Shown: piece by piece, positions 25,020 to 35,196 of the stretch | How the letters are laid out: every line of letters starts with the position of its first letter | How positions within the stretch are numbered: the stretch's first letter is position 1 | From: Andrena cerasifolii | Lineage: Eukaryota; Arthropoda; Insecta; Hymenoptera; Andrenidae | Length of the DNA: 64,000 nt | Direction of reading: 5' to 3' | Assembly: GCF_050908995.1 (NCBI RefSeq) | Contig: NC_135126.1 | Location: 10,664,001 to 10,728,000, forward strand | Made by a program: the position numbers and the translations under genes | The notes under the pieces: generated by a model | What the model saw: only the letters and a program-made list of their open reading frames with translations | What the model was told of the DNA's origin: nothing | Database searches by the model: none

Positions 25020-25889
25020 TGCATTTTTTCGAGCCTGCCGCTGGCGATATCTCTGCTTCCCATAAAGTAAACCCCCTTTCCATTCTATTCGACAAGCTTA
25101 TTTGCTATTCCACGGCGCGGCTAGCGAATAAGGGAAAATGATATAATCGCGAGGAAAGATAAAACCAATCTTCCTGCCGCCGTTTTTGCTTTACCACTGA
25201 GACCGGGGGAAGCAGGGATTCCTCGTCTTAATAGCTCCTACCAATTCGAGCAGGCACATCTGGGCTAAATATCTCTGCGGTCTTAATGAACATACAGAAC
25301 AGGGTTGCTCGGCACAGAACGAGTTCGTGACTGGAAAATAAGACCTGATATCCAGGTCGCTGGTATCCCCAACGAAACAAGTCGAAGGTTATGGAAACCT
25401 TATCAGAATTTTAATCGGGCTGCTCCGACATCTTAACACAATTCAGGGCTGGAATAATTTTGATATATCTACCATTCGCGTGATTCCTTGCCTGACACGT
25501 AACTACCCCGAGAGATTGGAGGAAATTTATTCTCGTAACGAAACTTCACTCCGTGAAGGAATTGGCGCAACGGGAACGAAGAAGAAACTTCCTTTCCGAT
25601 CCTCGAACCAATGGCAAGTGATAATATCAACGCCTGTTCAGCTAGACGATTACAAATTATAGTCCTAAGAGATCTCTAACGAAGGAAATAATTATGCTTA
25701 ACCTAACTTGGATTTCTCATCGATTCAAAACCATGCATAACGATGGTCACGGTAAAAAATAGCGAAAATTCGGGTCACTCGTGCAGCTTCGATACTGCAG
25801 ACATGGACGTTGCATTATTCAGTGAAACGGGCGCACGTGAAACGTTAACGTGCTACTCGAGCACAGTGTCAACAGTTTTTAAACGCACG
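25020..25889. other. Unique noncoding DNA
   Basis: Nothing recognisable lies between the both-strand-open block and the large foldback element. Confidence 0.5.
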
Positions 25890-26326
25890 TAGGGGAGGCC
25901 GGGGCTAAAAGTTCCGATTTCGATAAAACATAAAAAATGACTGGAAAATAATGTAGTTATTCTCTTCACTATTGACTAATTTCTTGTTAAATTTATTATA
26001 TCTTCTGATTTTACGCTTGTGTTTAATATATTGTAATAGGTTTCCCATAGAAAGTAATTTATTTGTGGCTGATCGAAGCGGAACTTCTTACCCCTATATG
26101 GGGCAAGTTGTTATCGCATTGGGGTAAGTTGTTACTATGATATAAGAGTTGCCTTTTAATGAAATATTTCATTTTCTAATGAAATAAAGCAGAATTTTAT
26201 TAATAATGGTTATTTATGAAGGTTCGGACCAACAAAAATGTAATATCTTTAAAAGAAAACCAAAAGCGACAGTTTTTATTTATCTTTACGCATAACTGCG
26301 ATCGAAGTCGTGTCCCTTTCCGCCTT

Positions 26327-26385
26327 TCATTCATATGTTCGCATCTTAAAGCACAGCGGAAACAATTTATACATTTGCGGTAGGT
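26327..26385 (-). other. Candidate second exon of the foldback gene
   Basis: On the minus strand CACAG|ACC places a possible 3' splice site with the exon starting at 26385. Joining the single G left by the donor at 27219 gives GAC and then a short frame that ends in TGA at 26327-26329. A different frame over 26200-26385 is also open and cysteine-rich (CINCFRCALRC), ends in TAA, and is followed by AATAAA. The two readings cannot both be right. The polypyrimidine tract before this acceptor is weak. Confidence 0.18.
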
Positions 26386-26446
26386 CTGTGACGATAGCAC
26401 CCCCAAATTCGAATTTTTGGATAAACTCAACGGCATTCGTTTGTCC

Positions 26447-26800
26447 ATCGTTTGCCCACGTTTGCCCATAAAAAATTTTCGTTTGCCCACCCTTCAAAAA
26501 AAAATTATGGCAAAAAAAAATTTTCATCAGCACCCCCATGAAAACATTTTAATGATTTGTCGGTGGGAAATGATTGTCCTTCGTTTGCCCACGTTTGCCC
26601 ATAAAAAATTTTTTTTTGCCCACCCTCCAAAAAAAAGTTATGAACAAAATAAAAAATTTGTCTTCATCACCCATCATGAATGCATTTCAATTTTTTAATA
26701 GAAGGATACGAATGTACCCGACCTGGCCACGTTTGCCCACTCTCAGATTTCATTTGCCCACCCTCCAGAATTTAAATAAAAAATAAAAACCGCGAAAAAA
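26447..26800 (+). repeat. Diverged tandem units based on TTTGCCCA (left arm)
   Basis: Three units start near 26447, 26579 and 26723. Each has a TTTGCCCA, a spacer with an A/T run, and a second TTTGCCCACCCTYC. Exact TTTGCCCA starts at 26451, 26461, 26482, 26584, 26594, 26625, 26732 and 26753. The same pair of words recurs in the two following 173-base units, so the arm is an array of five related but diverged units. Confidence 0.8.
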
Positions 26801-26814
26801 TGGGTATAAATGAA

Positions 26815-27160
26815 GCGATCGCGTTAAAGTTCGATTATTCTCGAAAATATTATCAAAATCGTTCTTTCAACGGTGCAGTTCGTTAGTTTAGATGTAGAAG
26901 AGATTTGCCCATCCATTAATTTCGTATGCCCACCCTCCAGAATCGAATTATTAATGAAGATAGCCAAGAAGTGCGGTACCCGTTAAAGCGATCGCGTTAA
27001 AGTTCGATTTTTCTGGAAAATATTATCAAAATCGTTGTTTCAACGATACATATCGTTTGTCCAGATGTAGAAGAGATTTGCCCATCTATTAATTTCGTAT
27101 GCCCACCCTCCAGAATCGAATTATTAATAAAGATAGCCAAGAAGTGCGGTACCCGTTGAA
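26815..27160 (+). repeat. Two 173-base tandem repeats (left arm)
   Basis: Units 26815-26987 and 26988-27160 both begin GCGATCGCGTTAAAG and end near GGTACCCGTTRAA. Both hold TTTGCCCAT, TATGCCCACCCTCC and an ATTATTAATRAAGATAG segment. Inverted copies occur at 27678-28014. Confidence 0.85.
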
Positions 27161-27218
27161 CCGAATACCTTTCCGTTCGTTTTTTCCCGAATGAATTATC
27201 AAAATCAATTGTACTTAC

Positions 27219-27351
27219 CGTAAAGGTTGAAGGTGTTTGGTGACATGTTATCCAAAAAATGTTGCACACACTTCTTTCTCACTTTATTGGAACGACACTT
27301 AAATTTGTATCGCTCATCGAACACTTCACACTTTTCACACATCTGCAGCAT
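27219..27351 (-). CDS. Candidate first coding exon, small cysteine-rich protein
   Basis: On the minus strand an ATG at 27351 opens 44 codons plus one base that end exactly at a consensus donor (ACG|GTAAGT, intron from 27218). The peptide has cysteines at 5, 8, 19 and 28 (C-x2-C-x10-C-x8-C) with a lysine/arginine-rich stretch between the last two, then H31, and reads as a compact zinc-binding module. I do not recognise the family. The exon lies in the unique spacer of the foldback, 156 bases downstream of a strong initiator. A seven-codon upstream frame (27385-27362) lies in the leader. If the donor is used, the intron runs into the repeat arm. Position, donor and cysteine spacing are seen in the sequence; expression, zinc binding and any mobile-element role are inference. 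It could be a captured host exon or the element's own gene. Confidence 0.42.
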
Positions 27352-27480
27352 GTGCAGAATATCACCAGAGTGGTTTTCTAGTCATTTTTCACTAATTACC
27401 GCAATGATATCGCACAACGGAAAATAATATAATCTCACAGTTACTTCACAAACCGTAAATGAATGCACGGTCTTGCAAGA

Positions 27481-27509
27481 GTTGCGTCCGAACTCTGTAG
27501 ACCGACTGA
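27481..27509 (-). promoter_or_regulatory. Insect core promoter: initiator plus motif ten element
   Basis: Reading the minus strand, TCAGTC (27509-27504) is a perfect arthropod initiator with A+1 at 27507. CGGACGCAAC (27490-27481) falls at +18 to +27, precisely where the motif ten element (CSARCSSAAC) belongs, and matches 9 of 10 positions. No TATA box is needed in this promoter class. The next ATG downstream is that of the uORF at 27385-27362; the second ATG, at 27351, starts the cysteine-rich frame. The match in both sequence and spacing makes a chance hit unlikely, but transcription is unproven. Confidence 0.55.
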
Positions 27510-27514
27510 CTTTC

Positions 27515-27681
27515 GTGCGTCGTTGGAAGGAATTCGAGGGTATCGCAGACTTCTGTTTACGTTTCGGCACGTTCGATGACGACACGCAGTGTTGATACCC
27601 TAAAGGGTAGCAGCGCCGAGTGCCACTGCCGAAACGTAAACAGATGTCTGCGATACTCTCGAATTCTTTCCAACGACGCAC
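27515..27681. repeat. Central palindrome of the foldback
   Basis: Arms 27515-27569 and about 27627-27681 are inverted copies (GTGCGTCGTTGGAA against TTCCAACGACGCAC) with few differences and a loop of roughly 57 bases. The loop holds a further small hairpin near ACCCTAAAGGGT. The left arm directly abuts the minus-strand promoter, on its upstream side. Confidence 0.8.
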
Positions 27682-28014
27682 TTCTTGGCTATCTTTATTA
27701 ATAATTCGATTCTGGAGGGTGGGCATACGAAATTAATGCATGGGTAAATCTCTTCTACATCTAAACTAACGGACTGCATCGTTGAAAGAACGATTTTGAT
27801 AATATTTTCTAGAAAAATCGAACTTTAACGCGATCGCTTCAACGGGTACCGCACTTCTTGGCTATCTTTATTAATAATTCGATTCTGGAGGGTGGGCATA
27901 CGAAATTAATGCATGGGCAAATCTCTTTTACATCTAAACTAATGAACTGCATCGTTGAAAGACCGATTTTGATAATATTTTCTAGAAAAATCGAACTTTA
28001 ACGCGATCGCTTCA
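27678..28014 (-). repeat. Inverted copies of the 173-base units (right arm)
   Basis: Two units, starting GCACTTCTTGGC at 27678 and 27851, are the reverse complements of the units at 26815-27160 and keep the 173-base period. They hold the same TATGCCCACCC and GCGATCGC words in reverse. Confidence 0.85.
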
Positions 28015-28039
28015 CCTGCACCCTTCTTTTCGAGGTTTT

Positions 28040-28440
28040 TATTTTTTATTTAAATTCTGGAGGGTGGGCAAATGAAATCTGAGAGTGGGCAAACGTGGCC
28101 AGGTCGGGTATAATCGTATCCATCTTTTAAAAAATTGAAATGCATTCATCGTGGGTGATGAAGACAAATTTTTTATTTTGTTCATAACTTTTTTTGAAGG
28201 GTGGGCAAAAAAAAATTTTTTATGGGCAAACGTGGGCAAACGAAGGACAATCATTTCCCACCGACAAATCATTAAAATGTTTTCATGGGGGTGCTGATGC
28301 AAATTTTTTTTGCCATAATTTTTTTTTGAAGGGTGGGCAAACGAAATTTTTTTATGAGCAAACATGGGCATACGATGAACAAACGAATGCAGTTGAGTTT
28401 TTTTAAAAAATCGAATTTGGGGGTGCTATCTTCACAGACC
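28040..28440 (-). repeat. Inverted TTTGCCCA array (right arm)
   Basis: This is the reverse complement of 26381-26800, with repeated GGGTGGGCAAA and GTGGGCAAACG words. It ends at GTGCTATCTTCACAG, the mirror of the left edge at 26381-26400. Similarity stops a few bases further on, which marks the true outer limit of the inner inverted repeat. Confidence 0.8.
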
Positions 28441-28872
28441 TATTTGCGGCGGGGCAAGTTTTTACGGTAACAACGTGCCCCAAGTCACGGTAACAACTAG
28501 CCCCTACCGACACATGTAGCAATTTCAAAGACTATTCTGCTTATACATGTATTCAAACGATAAACACTATTACACCATGTTCTTAAATGTCATTTGATCC
28601 ATAAGAACGATTCAATCTATAATATCGACGTTAAATAATTGAAATAGACCAAAAAGTAATGATAGAAAATTTTTTACTTATCTGGTACGCGACTAATAGG
28701 TCCTTGCTTACAACCACATAATTCGCTGTCGCGGACGCTATTAAAGTGGGCGACAGAGTGGCGTGATCAACTCACACGGAAAAAATAATTTAAAGTACAA
28801 CGCTCTTTTTATTTTGAAGATAGAGCCGTCGGAACAACTTACCCCCGGAACTTTTAGCCCCGGTCTCCCCTA

Positions 28873-31800
28873 AACGACAAATGCGCGGATATTCGGGTAA
28901 TAATGAACCTGTCGAAGGCTTCCCCTGACGGTCTTGGTCTCTATCGAACGATGCGCGTATAAATCGACGACGAGAATCCTAATACCGTTTCGAAATGCCT
29001 CGTATTCAATCGCCGCTTCGTTAGATCGATTTCACCCTGACCAGAGTCAGTATATTACTCCGCTAGCTGGGGTGAACTACTTGAATCGGGTAACAGCCTT
29101 GAAACTGCTCCCGGACAAGAGGCGCCGTAGAAAACGTCCAAGGGCAGCAATGGGAAAAGGGATGAAAGGATTACGCGGATACGTTAAGCCTCAAGAATCT
29201 CCCTTCACGCCTGGTTATACCGACGTCCACCCACCTGTCCGTCTCGTCGCGATAGTCGACTGACAGAGGTAGGGAAGGGAAGCTCGGAGGATGGATTCTG
29301 CACTAAGGATTTCCTCCACGGCCACGTTCCTCCGATATATCAGGCCGGACGGTGGCCTCGGGGATGAAAGAGGAGCGTTCACGAGCCATTCAATACCCGA
29401 TCCGTCGTATTGCCACTCCTGATAGAGCAGAACTGGGCAAGAAGTAAAGGCTGATGTGAGGAACGAGGTCGCCGAATTTAGGAATAGGTATTCCTAATTA
29501 AAAGAGCGGCACGTACCCAGTCAGAGCAGATCAGCAATTAACCGTACAGCGCACACGTAAATTAAAATTACAAATCTCCGAGTCTAGAAATGCATGGATA
29601 TTTTGGGACAAAAATATTTTTAGACTGCGCGTAATTCGTTTCACTCAATCTTTATTAAGAAAAATATTTAATAACAGAATGAAATACTGAGCTAATATAT
29701 CTTTAACACAACGAGTCAACGCTGTCTGAATCTTTTTCAATATCATGAGAACTGTTCACTTGGGCCTGACGGGCCCCACGTGTGTAGGGTTAATTCCACT
29801 TGTTGGAAACAGTTGAATACAAGTGGTTGAAGGGCATCAACGATTCGACGCTGTATGGAAAAAATGTACGAATATGATAGAAATAATGAAATAAGAAGGT
29901 GGGTCTGAAAATGCAGGGCTCGGGTTATTTGTATGCAGCGAGAGTCGAAGGAGACGCGTCTTAAATCAGCCGTTATGCCGTTCGGAAAGGTGAACTTCTG
30001 CAGGTGATCGGAAGGGAAATTCGAGTGAGCGAGCCAAGCAAATATCCGGAGGGCCCCGGGGGTGGGTGGAGAGGTAAATCGGGTTGAAATCAAGTGGCGG
30101 TAAATGCCTCGGGCAGCACGCTAAGGCAGAATCCACGAGGATAAGCGAAAGAACTGGAGGAGGGATTCGTCGAGGATAGGGTGGATCGAGACGAGACAGA
30201 GCGAACGTGTGTTTACGCCAGAGGGAGGAAGAGAGACGCGAAGAGGAACTGACATGGAGCCTGGAGTGAAGTCGAGCCTTCTTCTTTCGCTTTTTAGCAG
30301 CCTGGCGACGTCTTCCCCGATCATATTTGCATTTTAGTTGTGAAACTCGCCCGGGGATCCGTTGGATCCGTTTATTCCACTGCCTCGCCCTCGCGAGATC
30401 TTATGGGCCCATTAAACTGTTCTTTTATCAGTTCTTTATCGATCTACAATGTCTCTAATGTTTACTTCTAAAGCAGTATTCACTGTTACTGTGTCTTCAG
30501 CACCGAGTAGCATTCGCAAGATGCAACAGATACAAAATCGAGGAGATTCTGGGTCGGAAGGAAATTATTGGAGGAACTATCGAGTCTAGGAAATCATAGA
30601 AGACGTAACAGTGATCTGTATAGAAAGCATGAATGAAAATATCAAGCTATTTAGGAGAAAACGCGTGAAAACCTTCGACAAGGGTGGATTTATACCCCTG
30701 GTAGGAAATTCCGGAGAAAGTAATTTCGATACTCGGGGAACAATACAGCACAGGCGTTCACTCGACCGAAACTGAAGAGATCGATCGTTGAGCGTTTATC
30801 GGTGTCGGCAGAGGCGCTGATAAAATAATTTGACGGTGCCTGGTTACGAATAATGGGCGGACAGGCCATAGATTGAAAAGAACGCGAAAGAACGAAGGGG
30901 GTAGATGCACAATAGAGGAACGATCCCCATTGTGTCTCTACTTTGCCTGGGACACGCGACTGATTTTCTCTCCTGAATAAGATTATGATAATAATGACGG
31001 CCGCCAGACTCCTCCTACCTCGACCTTCTCTGTTCGTGGGGGTTGATTTTGTTTCGCCCTGCTTCTTACCCCGCGCAGCGGCCTCTTCCTTTCTATTTGC
31101 AACTGAACAGCGAAGGTCTGAGCCGACGGTGAATCAAGGACGTGTAAAGAGTCCCTTGAAGCGAAAGTGAAATAAAGGGATGAGGGTGATTGCGAGCTTC
31201 GCTGAAAGACGTCGAAGAAATCAAAGAGAGATTAATGATTCATTCCTGGAATGGCTTTTATTCTCAAGCTGCCCTTTCTCCAGCTATTTTTCTGTGTTTT
31301 CCTCGGGCTTGAATCAGGGGCGGGGAAGAGAACAGGGTTGCGACGTTTATAACTTTGGGTAATGAGTTTTAGGACTCGTGTTTATCGGGTTCCTTGGTAT
31401 CGATTATTCCTTACTAACCGCAGCGGTAGCATCGAGGAACGCCTGCCTAACTAGCTAGTAATTATAACCGTAATTGGCTTGGGCTAATTATCGCGAAATT
31501 TTGTTTTCAGCGGAAAATAGAGTTCTCAATAAATACCCCCTCGGGGGGGCAATTTAATATGCATGCATCAAGACTTTGGGTATAGGATCATGTACTTTTA
31601 ACATTCAGAATTCCATGAAACTTTGGAAGTTAGGAGTTAGACAGTGAAATATACTGAGACGTTTTGTTAAATAAATTCATAGACACATGTATATGGCCGC
31701 AATCGAAATTGCGGATTGATTATTCCTTGAAATCTCCATATGAAATGTGCCCGAATAATATATGCAAAGTGCATCAAACACGCGTGTCCATTAATCGACC

Positions 31801-33420
31801 CCTGTTTATTTATCAATCTGCTTGGCCATTTGGTAATACCTCCGTAACAGGCGCGTTTAGCGCATGTATCGTTGATTCGGGAGGAACACAATCAGGTATA
31901 ATTAGAGGGGGCTAGTTAATAAACTAGCCCAGGGGCCTTTTACCAATCGATCGTCGACCATCGATGACTGGGTCAGAACGAGTGATGCCTACTCGATCCA
32001 CGGTGGAAAGACGAAGAGGAACGTGAACGCGCTCACGAAAGAGCAACAGAGAGGCAGAGAGACAGAAAAGTGGCGACGGATGGCCTAGGCGGGGGATAAC
32101 GAATGGGAGCCAATAATTTCTATTTGAACAATGGCATCGCAGCTTGATTGCTAATGAAATTGTCATTTTCAACGATATAGACGTCATAATAGCAAATCTG
32201 GCGTGTCGTACGAATCCAACCAGCGTTTTACCACGGCAAATTGAAACAAATAGGGGGTGAGGGTGGCGGATGACGTTCCAGGGAATATTCCGCCGGAATA
32301 AATACACAGTGCCACAAAATCATAGGGCAAATCAAAACATGCAAATGCTTCATATCAAAAGGAGTCGTAAAGTGTCATATCACGTGCGCAGTCTGCAGCC
32401 TCGCTTTCGGGACCCATCCAATTCAAATGCAGGACATGTTTTCGTGCCTCGGATTCAGGATGCAGCCAGAAGAAGTCCAGGAGCTCGACTTCCAGAGCAT
32501 TTTATCCAAATATCAGCACAATATGCACTCACTTTTATCTACGATGGTAGCTCGATATTCACTCGCGTATCGATAAACTTTCGAATGGTACTTCTACACG
32601 GCGTCTCTCCAACTTATCACGTTCACGGCCCAATTAGTACTAACTGTCCTCGAAAATATGAAACTGTCCTCCTTTTAATTTCTTACCATCGTTATATTTG
32701 AAGTTACGAAACAGTGGTGAGTGTTGCTCAGTTTAAAGGGAGAACTGATCGCGTGTTGGAAGTCTGACTTCTAAGCTCTAATCGCTTATGTAATATATTT
32801 CATATTTTTATGTAAAATACTTTGCTTGTAGCATATTAAATGTCCACTAACAAATAGTTTCGTAACGTCAACCTGTGTGTTTATATGGAACTTGGAAACA
32901 TATTAATAAGGTAAACGAGGGACTCCGATGCCACTTACTTACCACAATTTCCTCAATATTTTTATCGCATCCCGCGTCACATGACTCTGTTCGCTAAAGA
33001 TTAAGCAACGAAATCACTAATACTCCTGCTGGAAGTCCACCGGAGAAAGAAGAATTTTCAGTCGGCAAACTTGTTAATATTGCAGCCCCCTACTTTAATG
33101 AACTTCAGCTAAAGACTGTCCAGGCCGGTGCTTTAATCGCGTAACGTTATGCTATCCTCATTAACCTCGTTAAAACCGTTAACTTCGTTACGCTGGGAGC
33201 ATTGCTGTCGGCGTATCTTCCTACAGCTTGAAAAAATAAAGCCGCGAGGGGACAGACAGCCTAGATGAGTGCGCGAAGATGAGACCGGACCACGGAGGGG
33301 GTTGCAAGAGGGTTGAAACGCGAGTCCAAGGGAACGGAAGCCCTCTGCAAGCGAGAATATACACGCAGGTTAGTTTCCAGTCTTACAAGCTAGAAATAGG
33401 CTCTCTTAAACATTCATTCT
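28873..33420. other. Unique noncoding stretch
   Basis: No gene supported apart from the weak frame at 32427-32576. A G/C hairpin (CCCCCTCGGGGGGG) lies near 31538. A purine-rich part lies at 30120-30260. Nothing else stands out. Confidence 0.45.
32427..32576 (+). other. Weak candidate 49-codon frame
   Basis: An ATG at 32427 opens 49 codons to TAA (32574-32576), and the frame is open upstream to 32274. The peptide is compositionally balanced, with a glutamate/glutamine-rich amphipathic middle (MQPEEVQELDFQSIL), unlike the arginine/serine-rich chance frames around it. AG dinucleotides preceded by only weak pyrimidine tracts lie upstream. I recognise no family and chance is quite possible. Confidence 0.15.
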
Positions 33421-33424
33421 TTAA

Positions 33425-34308
33425 GGGGGTATTACACCCAGAAATTCGATTTTTTTTTAAATTTTATAATAGTTTGGGGTTTCGAAAATATGTCCCTAAA
33501 ATATTAAGATGAAATTCCTAGAACTCCCAGAGTTATAGGGGCTTAATTCCGCAGCGTGGCACGTAATCGTTCCCTCAACCCTTGTATCAAAAGCGGCTAT
33601 GACTGCCAGCAGAGAAGAGAGAGCTGCCCAACATGACTTCTTTGAAGCTGAGAAAGGTTTCCTCTACGGTCCTGATACAGCAGATTAGGGGTAAGTTACA
33701 GAAATTAATCGTTATCTACAGTAACTTCAGTCGTACAGGTCTTAACTGCATGACAAAGTTTAAACGCGTTTTTCTGGAAACAAATTTTTTAGATCGGTCG
33801 CACATTTTTCTCAAAAACTACTGGACCGATTGAGCTAAAATTTGACACACATTCAAAGTGAATGTGTACCTATAGCCCGTAGTAAAATTATATCAATAAT
33901 TTCAATACAACTCCCCCACTCCTTGTTTTAGTTCAAGAAAAGTCGAAAAAATTAATCATCAATTTTTAAACAGCTGCGATTTCGGTAACAATGTTCAGAC
34001 TTGGTTAGAACTGCTAGGGGCGATAACTACACTCATATAGATTAAAAAAATCTTTGGTTCTTTCGTTTCAGATGATTCGGATGGCCACAGTTCGTGCGCC
34101 CGATGGGGCCGGTGTTTGATGACATGACCTGCGCTTTGGCGCGTAACTTGTACAATTTTCAATATAACGCATTGCAAAAATTTGTGTTGATAGTTCAAAC
34201 ACTACTAAATATGGGTGCGAAACCCCTGCCCTGTAGGTGCGATAGGTTTTTCAGAATTAATTTCCAACTATCACCTTCAAAAACGAGTGTCTATGGTGTA
34301 ATACCACC
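33425..34308. mobile_element. TTAA-flanked DNA element, 884 bases
   Basis: Inverted termini GGKGGTATTACACC (33425-33438 and 34295-34308) are flanked on both sides by TTAA (33421-33424 and 34309-34312). TTAA duplication is the signature of piggyBac-type transposition, although the terminal bases are GG rather than the usual CC, so the assignment is tentative. The interior has a coding remnant at 33539-33688 and an AT-rich part (33770-34060), and no long transposase frame. Confidence 0.7.
33539..33688 (+). pseudogene. Coding remnant inside the TTAA element
   Basis: A 49-codon stretch runs from just after a TAG to a terminal TAG at 33686-33688. Its second half reads as real protein: SREERAAQHDFFEAEKGFLY, then GPDTAD before the stop, rich in charged residues with strong purine bias at first codon positions. 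There is no start codon at its upstream edge, so it would be the C-terminal end of a longer protein whose rest has been lost. Because it lies within the element it is probably a remnant of the element's own protein or of a captured gene. I cannot name the family. Confidence 0.35.
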
Positions 34309-35177
34309 TTAACTCAGATATCGCTTAGAGCGCTGCTCGCTTTGGCGCCAACGAAGCATGCACTCTGCGCGCGATAACAGAGTTAAGCCCTACAGTAAGC
34401 ATGGCATCATATCGTCTTATTTTGAGATGTGGGACCACCTCGATCTCGGATGTGCGTATTTCAGCCCACCCTGTACATTCGCGGCTCTGTGTACGCGGTG
34501 TAAGGCCTGCCTTCCCCATCGGTAGACTTCCAATCCCAATTACTCTTCTAGTGGATAATGGCCGGATAGTTGGCAGTTAGCCGGGCCTCGGTATGGCGGT
34601 CGATTAATTGAAAGGTAAACTTACCGGTCGACTATGGCCAGACTTTCGAGGGGGTTGCAGAGCGAGAGGACGGGCGAAGGAAGAAGCCGAGAGGGGGGAA
34701 TATACAGACGTTCGAAAAAGGACGGCGAGGGTGAACGGTGATGGGGAGAAAGCCCATGGGTTGGGGTATCGTGATAGCACGCAGCGTCGGGACGATCGCC
34801 TCTGGACGGGGCTGAGAGCTAACCACTTACCTGAAAATAGAAAAGAAACAGTCGGTTAGCTAAGCTAATACAAATAATTGAGAGAAAGGCAGGAGGAGGC
34901 GCGGTTGCTAACCGTGTTTCGCGATGGAGCGCTACCCTGCGATATCCTTCGCGTTGTATTTCGTAGACGTAACGGAAACGTTCCATCGCACGCGGTGTCG
35001 GGGCCAGGAGCTCCGGGACTGGATGATTCGCAGAGTTTTCCTCGATGGGGATGGAATTCGTTCGCGGTAAAAGCGATCTCAATTTCGTGAGTGCTCGGTG
35101 ATAATAGAGGAGGAGGTATGAATTACGAAGTCTGGCAGTGAAGAAACGTGACTGAATGATTTTGATATTCTGTAATA

Positions 35178-35196
35178 CTCTCTCTCTCTCTCTCTC
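35178..35196 (+). repeat. (CT)n microsatellite
   Basis: Nineteen uninterrupted bases of alternating C and T. Confidence 0.95.

Larger units (their letters stand above)
25892..28870. mobile_element. Composite foldback element, 2979 bases, TA target duplication
   Basis: Terminal inverted repeats of 24 bases (25892-25915 and 28847-28870; GGGGAGRCCGGGGC then TAAAAGTTCC) differ at one position. TA flanks both (25890-25891 and 28871-28872). Inside, a second and much larger inverted repeat begins at 26381 and ends near 28440 (TAGGTCTGTGA on the left, its complement on the right), with arms of about 760-780 bases. The outer zones 25916-26380 and 28441-28846 share short words such as GGGGCAAGTTGTTA. 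The unpaired spacer 27161-27514 holds a minus-strand promoter and a coding-like exon. There is no transposase. The TA duplication points to a Tc1/mariner-related or other TA-targeting transposase acting in trans; the superfamily is uncertain. Confidence 0.8.

Noticed and set aside
26417..26786. Plus-strand frames with repeated PRLPIKN-like words, suggesting a repeat protein.
   Set aside because: The repeat follows the TTTGCCCA DNA units and appears in different frames and on both strands, so it is a by-product of the DNA repeat.
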